In this document: piece by piece, positions 12,841 through 13,617 of the stretch
Layout: the number at the start of each line of letters is the position of its first letter
Position numbering within the stretch: the first letter of the stretch is position 1
Assembly: GCA_030433125.1 (NCBI GenBank)
Contig: JAUIKZ010000029.1
Coordinates: 1 to 13,617, forward strand
Direction: 5' to 3'
Length of the DNA: 13,617 nucleotides
Source of the DNA: Alphaproteobacteria bacterium
GTDB lineage: Bacteria; Pseudomonadota; Alphaproteobacteria; UBA6184
Program-made: the position numbers and the translations under genes
Notes under the pieces: generated by a model
Told to the model about the DNA's origin: nothing
Databases searched by the model: none
Seen by the model: the letters and a program-made list of their open reading frames with translations, nothing else

Positions 12841-13617
12841 ATGAAAATCAAACGTCTCGATGAAACGATCATCAACCAGATTGCCGCCGGTGAAGTCGTG
12901 GAGCGGCCCGCCTCTGTGATCAAAGAGTTGGTAGAAAACGCCCTAGATGCCGGCGCCAGCAACATTGATGTGACCATTCACAACGGGGGGCAAACTTACA
13001 TTAAGGTGATTGACGATGGCCATGGTATGGATAAAGAGGATTTGGAGCTTGCTATTGAACGCCATGCCACCTCTAAGCTTACCAACACCGACTTAGCTCA
13101 TATCACCACCATGGGCTTTCGGGGGGAGGCCTTGCCCTCTATTGGGTCGGTGAGCCGGCTTAAAATAACCTCGGGGGTAGAGGGGGCCGAGCAGGGCTGG
13201 GTGCTGCTTGTGGAGGGCGGCAAAAAGACACCGCCACACCCGTGCCCTCCATTTAGAGGCACTAAAATAGAAGTGAGCGACCTCTTTTTTGCTACGCCAG
13301 CACGGCTCAAGTTTATGCGCACGCCGGCCACGGAGCAGGGGCATATTAGTGATACATTCAACCGATTGGGCTTGGCCTATCCGCATGTGGGTTTTACGCT
13401 TCGCAATGAAAATAAAGTGTTGGCAGAATACCCAGCCGCCAGTGAGGTGAAAACGCGCATCCAGCAAGTGTTGGGGCATGAGTTTATGGAGAATGCTACC
13501 TCTCTTGAAGCGCAACGAGGGGCCCTCACTTTGTCAGGGTTTGTGAGCATACCTACTTATAACCGTAGTGCCGCCACGCACCAATATTTATTTGTGAATG
13601 GGCGCCATGTGGTGGAT
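12841..13617 (+). CDS. mutL: DNA mismatch repair protein MutL, N-terminal part (continues past window)
   Basis: 259 codons are present. MutL is the ATP-dependent mediator between MutS mismatch recognition and strand incision. The start fits the family exactly, with the conserved N-terminus MKIKRLDETIINQIAAGEVV. GHKL ATPase motifs are visible: ELVENALDAGA at 29-39 with catalytic Glu and Mg-binding Asn, DDGHGM at 58-63, TSKL at 77-80, and GFRGEALPSIGSV at 92-104. DLFFATPAR follows later, and the second transducer domain begins with YLFVNGRHV near the window end. The C-terminal endonuclease/dimerisation domain is outside the window. No frameshift is seen. Confidence 0.96.
   Translation, partial: MKIKRLDETIINQIAAGEVVERPASVIKELVENALDAGASNIDVTIHNGGQTYIKVIDDGHGMDKEDLELAIERHATSKLTNTDLAHITTMGFRGEALPSIGSVSRLKITSGVEGAEQGWVLLVEGGKKTPPHPCPPFRGTKIEVSDLFFATPARLKFMRTPATEQGHISDTFNRLGLAYPHVGFTLRNENKVLAEYPAASEVKTRIQQVLGHEFMENATSLEAQRGALTLSGFVSIPTYNRSAATHQYLFVNGRHVVD

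Noticed and set aside
13093..13515. Minus-strand open frames opposite mutL
   Set aside because: They overlap the conserved MutL ATPase domain in antisense and have no domain signature.
1..13617. CRISPR array, complete insertion sequence, toxin-antitoxin or phage-defence system
   Set aside because: No regularly spaced repeats, transposase, or defence-type domains were found on either strand.

Overview
The window looks like an alphaproteobacterial chromosome segment with a foreign-looking left end. Evidence for Alphaproteobacteria is family-level recognition only: an AddA-type helicase, RNase J of alphaproteobacterial length and sequence character, an alphaproteobacterial-style tRNA-Gln, and thrS next to infC. 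The moderate base composition and the gene set would fit an endosymbiont-like lineage such as Holosporales or Rickettsiales, but this is a guess.

Layout. Positions 1 to about 460 carry the end of an LpoA-like gene followed one base later by yraN, an order typical of Gammaproteobacteria. yraN breaks off at about codon 82, exactly where the oppositely oriented addA loses its nuclease domain. About 460 is therefore a sharp junction, either a rearrangement or a chimeric assembly. From about 460 to 8900 the minus strand holds one tightly packed run, read right to left: thrS, infC, tRNA-Gln(CUG), a 1043-residue iron-sulfur flavoprotein, and addA. Gaps are 4 to 11 base overlaps or a few bases, so the run is probably one transcript. 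About 300 bases (8870-9189) separate it from a plus-strand set: an amino-acid-type ABC permease, its ATPase, and RNase J, ending in an intrinsic terminator near 12242-12279. A 600-base non-coding stretch follows, with strong inverted repeats and a multi-hairpin RNA that may be the 5' remnant of a group II intron. mutL then begins at 12841 and runs off the window.

Functionally the window mixes translation (ThrRS, IF-3, tRNA-Gln), DNA repair (AddA, MutL), RNA decay (RNase J), uptake (ABC importer without a visible binding protein) and redox metabolism. The most interesting protein is the 1043-residue enzyme. It appears to fuse a GltD/NfnL-like half (two [4Fe-4S] sites, FAD, NAD(P)) to a PyrK/NfnS-like half ([2Fe-2S], flavin), which is the cofactor set of the electron-bifurcating NfnAB complex on one chain. 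The other points worth checking are the junction at 460, a possible one-base frameshift hiding an N-terminal extension of ThrRS, and the structured RNA before mutL. I found no CRISPR array, complete transposon or defence system.
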